This document shows positions 9,300 to 20,989 of a stretch of 64,000 nucleotides of DNA, piece by piece. Below the pieces are notes generated by a model. That model worked only from the letters and a program-made list of their open reading frames with translations, was not told the origin of the DNA and made no database searches. The DNA is from Acorus gramineus (taxonomy: Eukaryota; Streptophyta; Magnoliopsida; Acorales; Acoraceae): contig CM060852.1 of the NCBI GenBank assembly GCA_030737835.1, positions 21,871,868 to 21,935,867 on the forward strand, given 5' to 3'. Numbering within the stretch: the first letter of the stretch is position 1; the number at the start of each line of letters is the position of its first letter. The translations under genes were made by a program, and so were the position numbers.

Positions 9300-11234
9300 G
9301 ACGTTGGCTCCCCTTCCTTTCTTCATGCCTGGTGGCCCGTCCGAGCTGGACACGGCATCCCCTACCCTTGCACCCCCCCCCTTGTTTCTAAAGGGGTTTC
9401 CGATGGGTCCGAGCTGGTAATCGAGCCTCAGCCGCTGCCGACGTCGGACGTTCATCCTCCGTCATCAAATGCCACGATTGTTCCTTCACCTGCTCCTCTG
9501 GACAAGGGGAAAGCCCATCCTTCCTCGGAGGAGGCAAAAAAAACCCCTCCTCCTCAGGGGGTGTCGATTGATAGTATTTTTATAGCTCTCTCCGGCAAGC
9601 AAGCCCATAACCATGAAGGGGCCAGAGAAGCCGCGACTCGTCCTCCTCCTATCAAAGGTAAGGGAATCCTCAGGGGAGAACCCTCACATCCTTCCAGACC
9701 CTCATAGTATTCCCAATCTGCTGGTAGCATTGGAAATCCACAACGCCAAGCCCCTCCAAACAGATGTCAGAGAGCCCCCCTTCCACCTACAAAGCTTGCA
9801 ACGGAGAGTCGAAGCTGGGCCCAACTATTTCCCTCCAAGGGAAAATGTCCCACTGATAATGACCTTACCTTCATCGAACCAACACTGGAAGATGGTGAAC
9901 CAGTCGTTCCCATTGACGAGGAAGACCTTACAGCAATGGATGAACACTGGAAATTCTCCCTTCTAGGGTATGTAATAGGTAAAAAACCCTTTTACAGACC
10001 TTTAGTTGATTTCTTACATCATGTGTGGAAACTCAAAGGTAACCTTGAGGTCCTTGGCTTCTTTGTGGTGAGATTCTCCAATGAGGAGGATCTTAATGGC
10101 GTCATTGAAGGAGGTCCTTGGCTGATGGGGGGCCGACCCATTGTATTGCGAAAATGGCATAGAGGTATGCAAATGGAAATAGAAAGGTTGGAGTCAATTC
10201 CAATTTGGATCCTTCTTCCCCAACTTCCACTACATCTATGGAGCAAACGGATGCTTAGCAAGCTCTCAAGTGTGGTTGGTACCCCCTTATTCATGGACTC
10301 TGCGATAGCCTCTTGCTCATGCATCGAATATGCTCGGCTGTGTGTGGAAATCTTAGCTCATTCCTCCTTACCGGATTTTATTCGTCTCAAAGAGGATGAT
10401 AATTTGAAGGAAATTAAAGTTGAATATGAATGGAAGCCCTCACCTTGCAAAACTTGCAACACATTCGGACATTCAGAAGCGCAATGCGCCATCTTAGCTG
10501 GTAATCAATCTCTAAACTCCAAGGATTCTGCTACTAATTTGTCAAAACAGGTTTCTTCCCAATCAAAAGGAAGTTTATCTGCTGTGTGGGTTCTGGTGAA
10601 GCATTCAAAACACACTGTAGCATCCCAAGATGCTCTTCCGGTCTTGCATGAAAACTCTTATAACCTTCTCTCAGAGGAAGATAATCTTTTGGAGCAGGAC
10701 ACCACTCATGATCCCCACAAGATTGATCAAGCCACGGCAGTTATTCAGATAGAGTGTTTAGGCAATGTTCCTCAAACTCAATCCTTGACTGCTCCGCAAT
10801 CTCATCCTATTGACTCAGTGGGTCAGGTTGTTCTTCAGTCATCGCAGCTAAAGGTAGTTGAGGCAGTTTTCTTAGTAGAGGTAGCCATAGTTCAAGGCAT
10901 GATCCATACAGAGAAGACCAGAATTGACCCCATTGAGACAGTATTCCCAGCTAAGGGCATGCATCAGACAGTATCCTTCCAGCCATGTGAACTCATTGTC
11001 GGTCTTTCAAACGATCTCCCTCCACTGAACCCCAATTTCATGAAGATTCAAGGCAAGGGAGATAATATACTCCCGAAATCTGTTCGAGGCAAAGGAGATC
11101 GTGAGCCCCCAAAATCTGTTCGAGGCAAAGGAGATCATGAGCCCCCGAGTGCTAAACTTGTTAGTGCAGATCAAACATTGACCAAGAACAACCACAGAGG
11201 GAAGAACAAAAAAAATAATGTCTCCACTCCTTAG
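9300..11234 (+). pseudogene. L1 ORF1 (DUF4283 / zinc-knuckle RNA-binding protein), frameshifted
   Basis: The N-terminal part (FMPGGPSELDTAS at about 9322) is typical of plant L1 ORF1 and lies in a different frame from the main body. From about 9870 the frame reads through IDEEDLTAMDEHWKF into a DUF4283-like domain (LEVLGFFVVRFSNEEDL, GGPWLMGGRPIVLRKW). A CCHC-like knuckle, CKTCNTFGHSEAQC, follows at about 10446-10487, then a long low-complexity tail ending at TAG 11232. Near the end a 15-residue unit containing GKGD and PPKSVR is repeated three times (about 11050-11150). Such proteins bind the element RNA in ribonucleoprotein particles. Frameshifts before 9870 indicate decay. Confidence 0.75.
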
Positions 11235-12916
11235 GTGAATAAGATTCCTATGAGTTCCTTCTCAGATTCTCATGAGGACAACTCTTCGGCACTTTCTTAA
11301 CCCCATTTTTGGGGTGCAGGTCATTTGTCCTCTCTATTGCCAAAGCTTTTTTTTTTATGAATTGCATCTTCTGGAATATTCGTGGGGTGAAGGGTATTGA
11401 AAAGCAACTTGATTTAAATTTTTTTTGGAATTGCCACAAACCGGATCTGGTTAGCCTTATGGAAACCAAGCTTAATGAAACTTCTCTGACCACTCTAAAA
11501 CAAAAACTGGGCTTCTACCCGGCCTCTTATCTGGCCCCTGAAGCTTGCATTTGCCTTCTATGGCATCTTGATCTGCTTGATATTCAGAACTTACAAGCTT
11601 CCCGCCAACACTTACATTGTTTAGTTTTAAATAAGCTTACTTCTTAGAGTCTGCTAATAACTTCTGTCTATGCATCCAATAGTAGCTCTGAAAGAATTCT
11701 TCTTTGGGATTCTATCAAACATATTTCCACCACAATTGGCAATTCTAGCTGGATAATTGGGGGAGACTTCAACGAAGTTAAATATATTGAGAAGGTGGGG
11801 GGCCAATCTGTTCACTCTCGCCGTCTTCGGAAATTCAACTCATGCTTGCAAAACTCTGGAATTGAGGACCTGAAATCTATTGAGCATATTCTCTCATGGA
11901 ACAACCGTTAGGACTCCCGTATCATGTGTTGTCTTGATAGAGTAATGGGCAATCAAGCCTATATCATGGCCTTTCCACACTCCTTAGTGGAATACCTTCC
12001 CCCGTGCATATCTGATCACTCTCCTATGAAGGTAATCAGCACTCCCTCAATTCCTACTGGCCCCCGACCTTTCAAATACTTTGAATCTTGGGAAGCTTAT
12101 CCTTCTTTTGCTCCGACTGTTCATGAAGCCTGGAATAGTCCAATTGATGGCAATCCAATGTTTAGATTTGTTAAGAAATTGGCCAAAACAAAACTAGCCC
12201 TTAAAAGCTGGAATAAAGAAGCCTTTGGCCCAATCCAATTGAATCTCTCCAACTGTAAGAGAGATTTGGCCACGGCTCAATATGCTCCGCAAATGAACCC
12301 TCGTTATGCGCTCCTCATGGAGGCTGAAAATATCGCCAGGCCCACATATTTAGCTCTGCTCTCTCAAGAGGAAAGGTTTGCAACGCAGAAATCACGACAG
12401 TTATGGCTGGCAGCAAGAGACTCAAACACCAAGTTCTTCTATAACTCGATCAAATCCCGATCTGCAAGAAATTCTATCAGTCGTCTGCGCATGGATGATG
12501 GTTCTTTAAGCTCCAACCTGAAAGACATCAAAGCTCACATTATCCAATTTTATAGTGACTTACTCAATTGGAAGTCGTACTCTGCTCAACAGCTACCTCC
12601 ACCTCTAAATTCTGTTACGGCTGAAGAAAATATATCACCTTGTGCTGCAGCCACTGAAGATGAAATTCATGCTTCCATTCGTCAAATGAAAGCCTTGAGC
12701 TCCCCCGGTCCAGATGGTTTCCCTGTGCGGTTCTATCAGCTATTTTGGATGCTAATTAAGGATGATTTAATGCTTGCAATCAACTACTTCTTCATGAAGG
12801 GTAGTCTTCTTCCCCAAGTAAATCACTCTTTTATTGCTCTAATCCCTAAATCTATGAATGCAGATTCACTAGACAATTACAGGCCCATCTCCTTGTGCAA
12901 CACTCTATATAAGATC

Positions 12917-15819
12917 TGTCACGCCCCAGGGCGGCCGTCCCCGGGACGCGGCAAGTGTATACATGATATCAGCAGTCTATACAGGAGATCAATAAAATAC
13001 TCTAAACAACAACTAAAATGACAACACAGACGAAAGCAAGGCTGACATGATATATACACAGATAGCGGAAGCTAAAAGACTGAGTCTGTAATTCAAAAAC
13101 ATACTACAGACTCGATACATAATCAACTGTCCTGTGAGAGCCAATATACACAAATACATCCAAATAATATACAAACGGGTGCCCAAGCACGGGAATATAA
13201 TACATACAATCAAAGGAAAGGATGCTGATGGCCTCTAATACTCGCGGGACGTGGCGCTACTCCGCTACTGATGAAATCCCTCGGGGAGCTCCTCCTTCCG
13301 GTCCGACTCAGTGATAACTGGAGAAAATAAATATGCGAGGGGTGAGCCACACGCTCAGTGAATAGCACAACCCATGCATCACAATTCATATTAACAACAA
13401 TAATTATTAAAAGCCTCAAAGTGGCAGGAACTACACAATCCAGTGGGTCGCTACATCGCCGACCCACCACACCCTCACCCTCACCCCTCAATATGGTGAC
13501 ATAGGATATTGGGACTGACTAGGCTGTTAATCACCCTTGGTCCACCGATAGTCTCTCCACTCCGTAGGCCGCTTGGCCACTCCCACATTCAGCACAGTCC
13601 GAATCCAAAATCAGGAGGTACCTACTGATGGGAGCCCTCTCACGGGACGGCCTTTCTAACGCTGGGGCAGTCTCTACACGGATCCAACGAAGGGTACAGA
13701 AACAGCCTATCCATACGCATACGATCCACTCGGATCCGCCGACAACACATCTCAACAACTCTAATGTCATGAATTCTTCAGAATTCCTCCAGGGCGCATA
13801 ACCAAGATGCGGGGAACATATATAATATTATTGGGAAAAGAAACCTTGGGAGGGCACCATGAGGTCCCGATATAGGACATCCCGACAACCAAACAAGGAA
13901 CACGGAGTACCCTAGCCCGGGTCTCAATGTTGACCTCGCAAGGCCCCTTAATATTCCCTAAGGCATGCTAAAATATCATAAGTTTGCATTTAATTTAATA
14001 AATTAAACTAATAGGACGCATGCATAGGTCGAGGCTTCCTAGCATGGAGACATATTATCAGGATGCATGGCTCTTACACATATCCTAAGGGTGCAAGTCC
14101 CTAACATACAAGATCTAGGGTGCATGCATACTACATAACAGTCATGTTTGCATGGATTACATATTACACAAGTCAATATTAAACCATGGTGCCCCAGGGG
14201 AGGACGGTACACGCCCAAGTGCATATAGCGCCTCCCTACTGGGTTGGATTGTCCCACTCACCGATAACCGGGTCGTCGCGCGACCGTCCGTCAAGATCTG
14301 CAAGACAGGGTAATCAACTCGGTGAGTAAAATACACAACACATACAAAAATACACTAAAAATACCCAACACTCGGACAAGCGTACATACGGCCCGTACGC
14401 ACGCGAGTCCGAGCACCCCGACTCACTCCCGAACCCCCGGGCAGCCGTACGCAAGGCCACCTGACCCAGGCGCACCCCAGCCCGCGCACCCAGGCGCACT
14501 GCCGAGCCCCTGCCCGCATGCCCGGACACGCTGCCGAGCCCCCCGGGTGCACCGCGCGCTCACTGCGCCCCAGCGCAGCAACCCGCGCGCACACCTGCAC
14601 GCCCAGCGCCCCAGCGCCTCACCCCGCGCGCACCCCGGGTTCACCACCGGCTTGCCTCACCACGCACGCACAGCACGCCTGCGCTCACGGCGCCCTGCGC
14701 GCAGCATCCGCACGCGGCCCCCTGCGCGCGGCACGCACTGCGCCTCTGCGCAGCGCCCCGCACGGCGCCCAGCGCGCAGCACCCGCACGATCCTGCTCCA
14801 CCCGCGTGCACGCGCGCGTTCCCTGCCATCCTGCTCTGCCCGCCCTGCCTGCCAACCCGCCTGCCTGTGCTGCCTGCGCTGCCAGCCTACCCGAGACAGC
14901 CTACCACCTCCCCGACGGCCACCAATGGCCACCAACAGCCACCAACCGCCACCAACAGCCACCCACCGCCACCAACAGCCACCCATACCCAAAAACACCC
15001 TCCTAACATGCATCTAAGCAAGAAAAGGAAGGAAAGGAAACCTCACCCAAGGAAGGAAAGGAAGGAAGGGAAGATCGGTTGCTCTTCGCGCACCGAAATA
15101 CCTCCTCAAGGAGCACCACCACCAAGATCTCCTTCAGCCCTCGAAATGGCTGAAATCAGAGGAGAAAAGAGGGCATGAGAGGGGGTCACACTTGAGGGAA
15201 TTCGAAAACGAAACCACCGGAAGATAGATCGGGAGCTCACCTATCTTTTCTCTTCTTAGGGTTTTTGGTTTTGACCACTTGAACTAGGTCACATGGAGGT
15301 TTTAAAGAGAGGGAGAGAGAGAGAAAATTTGGAGAAGATGATGAATAGTGAGGGGTTGAAGTCGTGGGATTTATTTATCCTCACTCCCACTCCACACACA
15401 CTCACACCCCTAATTAGATTAGCCCTAATTAGGTTTAGGCTAGGATTAGGGGGGTTTAAGTGCAATTTGACTTAGGTCAACCCATCCACACTAGAAAACA
15501 AAGGGGGTTGACCAAGTCATGGGCCCACTTTGACCAAGTCAAGTCTCCAAATGACTTTTCGCTCGGTCAAAACCCGGATACGCTTCAGAACTGTGAAATT
15601 CTGAAACGTTACCGGAATTCGATGAAATTTTTGTGAGTGGCTTGGAATGGCACCAGGACACATAATATGCAGTTAGATTTTCAATCGGAGTCCTCAAACT
15701 CAGGATGATAGCTAACAGTCCAAAATTTTAGCGGTTCCGATCAAAAAATGAAAAAAACTCAAAAACTGCCAGAATGTCCCAATGGTTACCAGAAGGCAAA
15801 AAGTGACACATATATAACA
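12917..15819 (+). mobile_element. Large solo LTR (about 2.9 kb, gypsy-type) with 5-bp target duplication
   Basis: The element starts TGTCACGCCCCAGG and ends ACATATATAACA, flanked by AGATC on both sides (12912-12916 and 15820-15824). It lies inside the L1 RT domain, whose reading is restored when it is removed. It contains no retroviral-type coding sequence. The reverse-oriented element at 59587-63226 is alignable along much of its length (for example the TTGCAGATC and CGAGGGGTGAGC regions), so both belong to one long-LTR family. Length, TG...CA ends and 5-bp duplication fit a solo LTR left by recombination between the two LTRs. Confidence 0.85.
14390..14890. repeat. GC-rich low-complexity core of the large LTR
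   Basis: About 0.5 kb is dominated by CGCGC, GCACCC and CCAGCGC words, followed by a tandem CCACCAACAGCCACC-like repeat (about 14915-14990). Stop codons are rare here, so long apparent frames occur on both strands. Their composition (mainly Arg, Ala, Pro, His, Ser, Thr) and lack of any domain indicate they are by-products of base composition. The counterpart is 60540-61060. Confidence 0.8.
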
Positions 15820-18618
15820 AGATCATTACTAAAACTATGGCTCTCCGACTACAACCTCTTCTTCCGAAGCTTGTCAGTCAACATCAGACGGCTTTCATCA
15901 AAGGTAGAAGCATCCATCATAATATCCTTCTTGCTCATGAGTTGATCAAGTATCTTAATCATGGGAAACCAAAGGCTTGCATTAAGGTTGATCTCAAAAA
16001 AGCTTTCGATAGTGTGAACTGGTCTTACCTTGAACAAGTCCTTAGAAGGTGTAACTTCAGCAAGCATTGGATTACTCTATGCATGGAATGTGTATCCTCT
16101 CCCAAATACTCGGTCCTTGTCAATGGTGCTCCAAATGGCTTCTTCTCTTCCTCGTGCGGGATCCGACAAGGCAATCCGCTATCTTCCCTTCTCTTTACTC
16201 TTGTTATGGAGACTTTTTCTGCTCAACTCAATCCTCTAGTTGCAGATTGAAAGGTGGGATCTTATATAAAAGGGGTACTCAATGTTAGCCATCTCTGCTT
16301 TGCAGATGACTTACTAGTTTTCACTGACACAAAGCTGAGTTCTGCAGCTGCCCTTGTTGATTTATTCAGCTCCTTTGCAGCTTCTTTGGGACTCCATCTA
16401 AATACATCTAAAAGTCAAGTCTTTGCCTCTTGCAACTCGTCTACTCTGGACTTCTATAGCTCACTGAAAATCTGTCAACATTCCCTGCCAGTCCGGTATC
16501 TTGGGCTCCCCTTATTAAATGGCACTTTGAAGTACACTCATTGTCTTCCACTCATTGACAAGATCCGCAAACGTATTTACTCTTGGGAGGGACATTCCCT
16601 TTCACGTGCAGGTCGTATTGAACTTATAAAATCAGTTCTTTCTTCCTTTCACGTGTTTTGGTCATCCTCTTTTAGCCTCCCTCGCAGGATTCAGCGTGAT
16701 ATCGAATTGGCCCTAAGGACTTTTTTATGACAAGGCCATTCCACCAAAAGAAGGATCCACCACATCGCCTGGTCGATTGTCTGCAAGCCACGCCTGGAAG
16801 GAGGTCTGGGAATTAAATCAATCAAAGATTGGAATATGGGAGCTGTTGGTGTTCGCCTCTGGGATATTATAAGTAATCACTCCTCCCTATGGTCCAAGTG
16901 GATCTCCACTCGCTATTTGAAAGGCAGGAACATCTGGACAGTCAACTCTCCTCTAGGCAGCACAAGTTCTTGCAATGCTATCTTGAAGTTGAGACAATGG
17001 ATTGCTCCAAAACTTAGATACATCATCTTTGATGGTAAAACAATTAATATATAGTCTTATCCTTGGCAAACTGGTAGCGGATTGAAACACTTCTTGGGAC
17101 GTCCCTCCTACATTTGGGGTCCTCCTCAATTCACTACTTTAGATCGACTAATTCACAATGGAAAATGGAAGAAACCTACTCGTTGGCCCTCATCTTTGAA
17201 TCACATCTTGGCTGAAATTGAGCTTCTAGAGATAGGGGGAAAGGGGGATGATGTTCTTATTTTGTCTCCCTGCAAATATGGCAATCTAAATCTTTCCTCT
17301 GCTTGGCAGTCGATTCGTTCTTCTATGTCTCCTCTCATTTGGACTTCATGGCTCTGGCTACCCCTACAAATTCCTTGTCATTCTGTTTGTGTTTGGCTAG
17401 CTTTCCATGACAAACTCCCTACAAGATCACGACTTCTTCAGAAAGGCCTACTCCGTGATTCCACCTGCCTACTTTGTCATGCTGATGTTGAGGATGTCGA
17501 CCACCTTTTTCTTAAATGCTCCTACTCTCGATACATTTGGTTTTCCATCCTCAAAGAGATGCATATTAGCATTCCTCTTCCTAGATCTTTTTCGACCATG
17601 AGTCGATGGCTGGACATGGCCGCCTCTTCTCCCATATAGAAATCCATCCTTTAGCTTTCTCTAACCACAATTATTTGGAGCATCTGGCTAGAAGGCAATG
17701 CAGGCGTATTCAAAAATCTATCTAGCTAGGATTCACACCTCCATGAGATCCAGATTCTCCACCATTACTCTTAGATCTCCTTCGACTCCTGAAGTCCTTA
17801 AGCTGGCTGCTACCTTTGGTTTCACTATCTCAAAACCTCAAGTGACCCGGACTGAGGTTCTCTGGAGTCCCCCTTGTAGAGGATGGACAAAACTTAATTT
17901 AGACGGGTCATTATCAGATGATAGGGGAGGCTATGGAGCACTGCTTCGCAACGAACGTGCTGAATTTCTTTGTGGTATTGCTGGGCGGTATGATCTTCAA
18001 TCTATTAATCTTCTTGAGCTCAAAGCAATTGAGGTAGGTATTTTGCTTGCCATAAAAAAAGGGGTTCAAAGGTTATGGGTTGAATCAGATTCAACCACTG
18101 CCATTGCCTGGGTTAAAGGGAAAGGCATGCGTCCTTGGACTGCTATTAGGAGCCTTCGTCTTATCCATCATGGTCTCCTCTGTTTTATAGAATGGAAGGC
18201 TTCGCATATCAAAAGAGAGGGAAATGCCCCACCTAATCTGCTTGCATCTTTTCAATCTGAAAGAGGAGAATCAATCCTATCGACCTCCAATCTCTGGCCT
18301 GAGCTTGATGCTGCTGTAGCACAAGATAAAACGGAAGTCCCATATGTTCGCAAAAAGGCTAATTTTCTTGGTCTCTTGGGTGGTTGTAAAACTAGTACAT
18401 CATCCACTTTAGTTGTCACAAAGCAAGATTACAGGAGAAGTTGAATGATGGCAAAGGGATGCAGGTCGACCTGGCTTCGCCCTTCCCTCCTTTGCTATCA
18501 TGAAGGCCTCTCTTGTTTTCCTTTTTCTGCTTTTTCATACTCTTTGTAAAGTTCTTTTCTTCATAGAAATACAAAAATTGATTACCAATAAAAAAAAAAA
18601 ACATTATGGTTCTTGTGG

Positions 18619-19936
18619 ACAGAGCGAAACAGTCCTGTATTCAAAAGGAAAAAAACAACATAAACTTACTCTGTTACAAAAGATAAAAGACATTATTAAA
18701 GTGCGTGCCCTCTCAAATGTCTTTCACGTCCCTTCTTCTTTGGAAGTTGTTGTAAAAATGTCTAAGATCCAATGTATCAAATTTCAATTAGTCGTTTAAA
18801 GTGGTCACTTAAATTGACTAGGTCGGTTAATTTGAAAAAGTCTATTTTCTGAGAAAATTTGTTGAGAGATTATAGGAATGAATTTGTTAAGATTTGTTTC
18901 AATAAATACTAACGTATAGACTTTGTATTTGGCTTGGCTTGACATTTGTATTACATATAGGCACTAATGGATGTTGAGTGGGATAGTTAGAGTGATACTC
19001 TAACGGAGGTTTGCATATAATTTTTAATATATCTATAATTTTCAACTATCAGTAAATGCTCTCGTATTTTGTAGCCCCATGGACGTAGACTTTGGCTGAA
19101 CTACGTTAAATCTATGTTTCTCTTGTTATTTATGTTCTTCTTTGGTCTCGTATTTGTTATATTTACTTCTGCTATGCACAACAGATGTCACCCACATTGC
19201 GGATATTTTTGGTTTACCAACACAAATCTGTCTCCATTACTATCATTTGGAAACCTCCTCTTGAGTGTCGGCTCAAGTTGAATACTGATGGATCCTTGGC
19301 TGATGATAGAGGAGGTTATGATACTCTACTTCAAAAGAATAAGGCGGTTTATCCTATTGGTCTTGCAGGGGGACTTGATCTTCCCTTAATAAATAATTTA
19401 TTGGAGCTCAATGCGATTGAACAAAGAGTCTCCATGGCTAATAGTATTGCAACTTCTAATATCTGGATTGAGTCCGATTCTTCAACTGCCTTGGCTTGCC
19501 TGAATGGAAGATGTAAGCTTTCCTGGCCTGCTATAAGATCTTTATGAAGGACCTCAACAAGGTTTGGCAAACTTCAATGGCTGGAGGAAAACACACATTT
19601 ATAGAGAAGGGAACTCACCTGCGGATATTCTTGCTTCCTCTTAGTCCACAAGAGGAGAAACTAAGGTGCCACCTGAGCAATTGTGGAAGAAAATCAAGTA
19701 TGCAATGGATCAGGACAGGGAAATGAAAGGCTATATGCGAACAAGATAGGCTATTTTATAAGAAGTTAGCGATTCAGAGAAGGATGCAAAGCAAAACAGG
19801 GGATGATCAACAATTATTTGTCTCTTCATTCTTATTTTTAGTTGCTTCTCTCTAATTTTTGTAAAGCACTGTGTATTTTGTAAATCATCTGCGTTTGTAG
19901 CAATACAACCTTTGATAATTACCAATAATAAAAAAG
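18619..19936 (+). mobile_element. Older LINE fragment (right part) with RNase H and poly(A) tail
   Basis: It continues the LINE cut at 9174 (TERNSPVFKRK). After an inserted small LTR it carries an RNase H region (WKPPLECRLKLNTDGSLADDRGGYD, then LLELNAIE and ESDSSTALA at about 19245-19500). The end resembles the 3' end of the other L1s here: CAATTATTTG..., AATTACCAATAATAAAAAA at about 19916-19936. Many stops make it a relic. Confidence 0.65.
18975..19183 (+). mobile_element. Short solo LTR (copia-type)
   Basis: It starts TGAGTGGGAT and ends TGCACAACA, with GATGT directly before (18970-18974) and after (19184-19188). The 3' part (GCCCCATGGACGTAGAC, GAACTACGT) resembles the 3' part of the copia LTR at 47929-48417 (GCCCCGTGGATGTAGGC, GAACCACGT). 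It interrupts the older LINE. At about 209 bp it is short, so it may be truncated or a small LTR family. Confidence 0.55.
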
Positions 19937-20049
19937 AGAAGTCAATGGACTAGAGAACAAAAAATTCCCAGCCACATTGCTTTACAATGAGGAATAATTA
20001 GCAGTGGAAGAACATCAGATATATCTTCCCCTAGACAACTGAAACGTAT

Positions 20050-20530
20050 TACCGAATTCTAATTGAGTTGAGTTTGATCTTCTCTATCCTCCCTGAGGAT
20101 TTGCAAAAATTCATCCCAAAATTGAGGTGGGTCATAAATGGTGGTTCCCATTGGAGATTGATGCGCGACAAGGAGGTCATTAGCCTGGTTTCCTTTCCTG
20201 TAGACATGAGTAATAATCCATTCCTTTAAGGACTTCAGAAGTAGACGAAGACCTCTTAAGTCCCTGAAGGCATGTAGTGAATGATTCCTCTTCCATTGAT
20301 CTATGCGACCACCGTGGTGGAGTTTGTTTCCAACAAAATTTTTGTTGAATGTAATTTGGAGCACATCCGGATTGAGCCCCTCAACGAGGCCTTTAAGCTT
20401 TATAATGTTGATGAAGACTGCTCGCATTCTCACCGTTTGAGCTTTTAAACAGTCTCCATAGTGCATGCTCCGATGGCATGCATATGATTCTTTGGCTTTG
20501 GATCCATCAGAATTAACTTTCAGTTAGCTT
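20050..20530 (-). mobile_element. LINE RNase H fragment
   Basis: Minus-strand reading gives the C-terminal half of an L1-type RNase H: LKSLKEWIITHVYRKGNQANDLL at about 20170-20240, the counterpart of SSFLQWKISHIYREGNRTANLL in the L1 at 28659. There is no intact ORF. Confidence 0.6.
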
Positions 20531-20567
20531 ACTTGAGGAGGGCACCATCAAACCTACTTGGTTGTTT

Positions 20568-20985
20568 CTTTTTTTTGGTCGGTAAAACCAAAATTTGTAT
20601 TACTGACAGTATATAACATATATAAAGATTCAAAAAAACAATTAACAAATCCTAGAGACCAATGAAAAAGGGTTGTTGTTTGGGAACAAGTATGTAAACA
20701 GACCTTGTGCATCCACTCACCACAATCCATGGAGACTGGTGACTTAAAAGAAAATCCCTATGGAGTCCCATCAATACAGGATGTTCTATTCTATGAAAGA
20801 ACAGTCAAAGCTACTTTAGTTTTTCTCTTAGGAAAAGTAGACCACTCTGATCTCTATCCATTAAGTGCTGGGGTTCAGTCCAAAATTGAGAGAGTTGGGA
20901 GGAGGATTTCCAAGTTGAGATCTCCAACCTGCGAGCAAGTCTGCCAGAGCATTTCCTTCCATACGAATATGAGATAACCGATGTT
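20568..20985 (-). mobile_element. LINE 3' end fragment
   Basis: On the minus strand an RNase H tail (HIRMEGNALADLLAGW) leads to an AATACAAATTTTGG... sequence and an A-run corresponding to the T-run at about 20570 on the given strand. This is the 3' end signature of the other LINEs in the window. Confidence 0.55.
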
Positions 20986-20989
20986 ATTA

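Larger units (their letters stand above)
11342..18444 (+). pseudogene. L1 ORF2 (endonuclease-RT-zinc finger-RNase H), interrupted
   Basis: The apurinic-type endonuclease begins MNCIFWNIRGVKG, with METKLNE, GGDFNEV and SDHSPM motifs, and has stops near 11645 and 11909. The RT starts with PGPDGFPVRFYQ and ALIPK, then NYRPISLCNTLYK, where the 2.9-kb LTR is inserted. It resumes at 15825 with AFIKGRSIHHN, KAFDSVNW, RQGNPLSSLLF and the catalytic FADD (about 16300). Stops lie near 16247 and 16727. The zinc-binding region (KLPTRSRLLQKG, CLLCHADVEDVDHLF) is at about 17410-17540. RNase H (LNLDGSLSDDRGGYGALLR, LLELKAIE, ESDSTTAIAW) is at about 17890-18260. Clade-typical C-terminal RNase H is present. 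No intact frame remains. Confidence 0.88.
9175..18600 (+). mobile_element. Near full-length L1-type LINE with 18-bp target duplications
   Basis: The element is flanked by identical 18-base copies of ACATTATGGTTCTTGTGG at 9157-9174 and 18601-18618, directly after an A-run (18589-18600), the hallmark of target-primed reverse transcription. Subtracting the LTR inserted at 12917-15819 and its duplicated 5 bp leaves about 6.5 kb, the usual full length of a plant L1. Order of parts: 5' UTR, ORF1 (DUF4283 plus zinc knuckle), ORF2 (endonuclease, RT, zinc finger, RNase H), 3' UTR, poly(A). Stops and frameshifts make it non-autonomous now. Confidence 0.9.

Noticed and set aside
14322-15017. Long open frame (about 230 codons) in the GC-rich core of the 2.9-kb LTR, plus overlapping frames on the other strand
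   Set aside because: Several long frames coexist on both strands and the peptides are Arg/Ala/Pro/His/Thr low-complexity with no domain. The pattern follows from GC-rich repeat composition.
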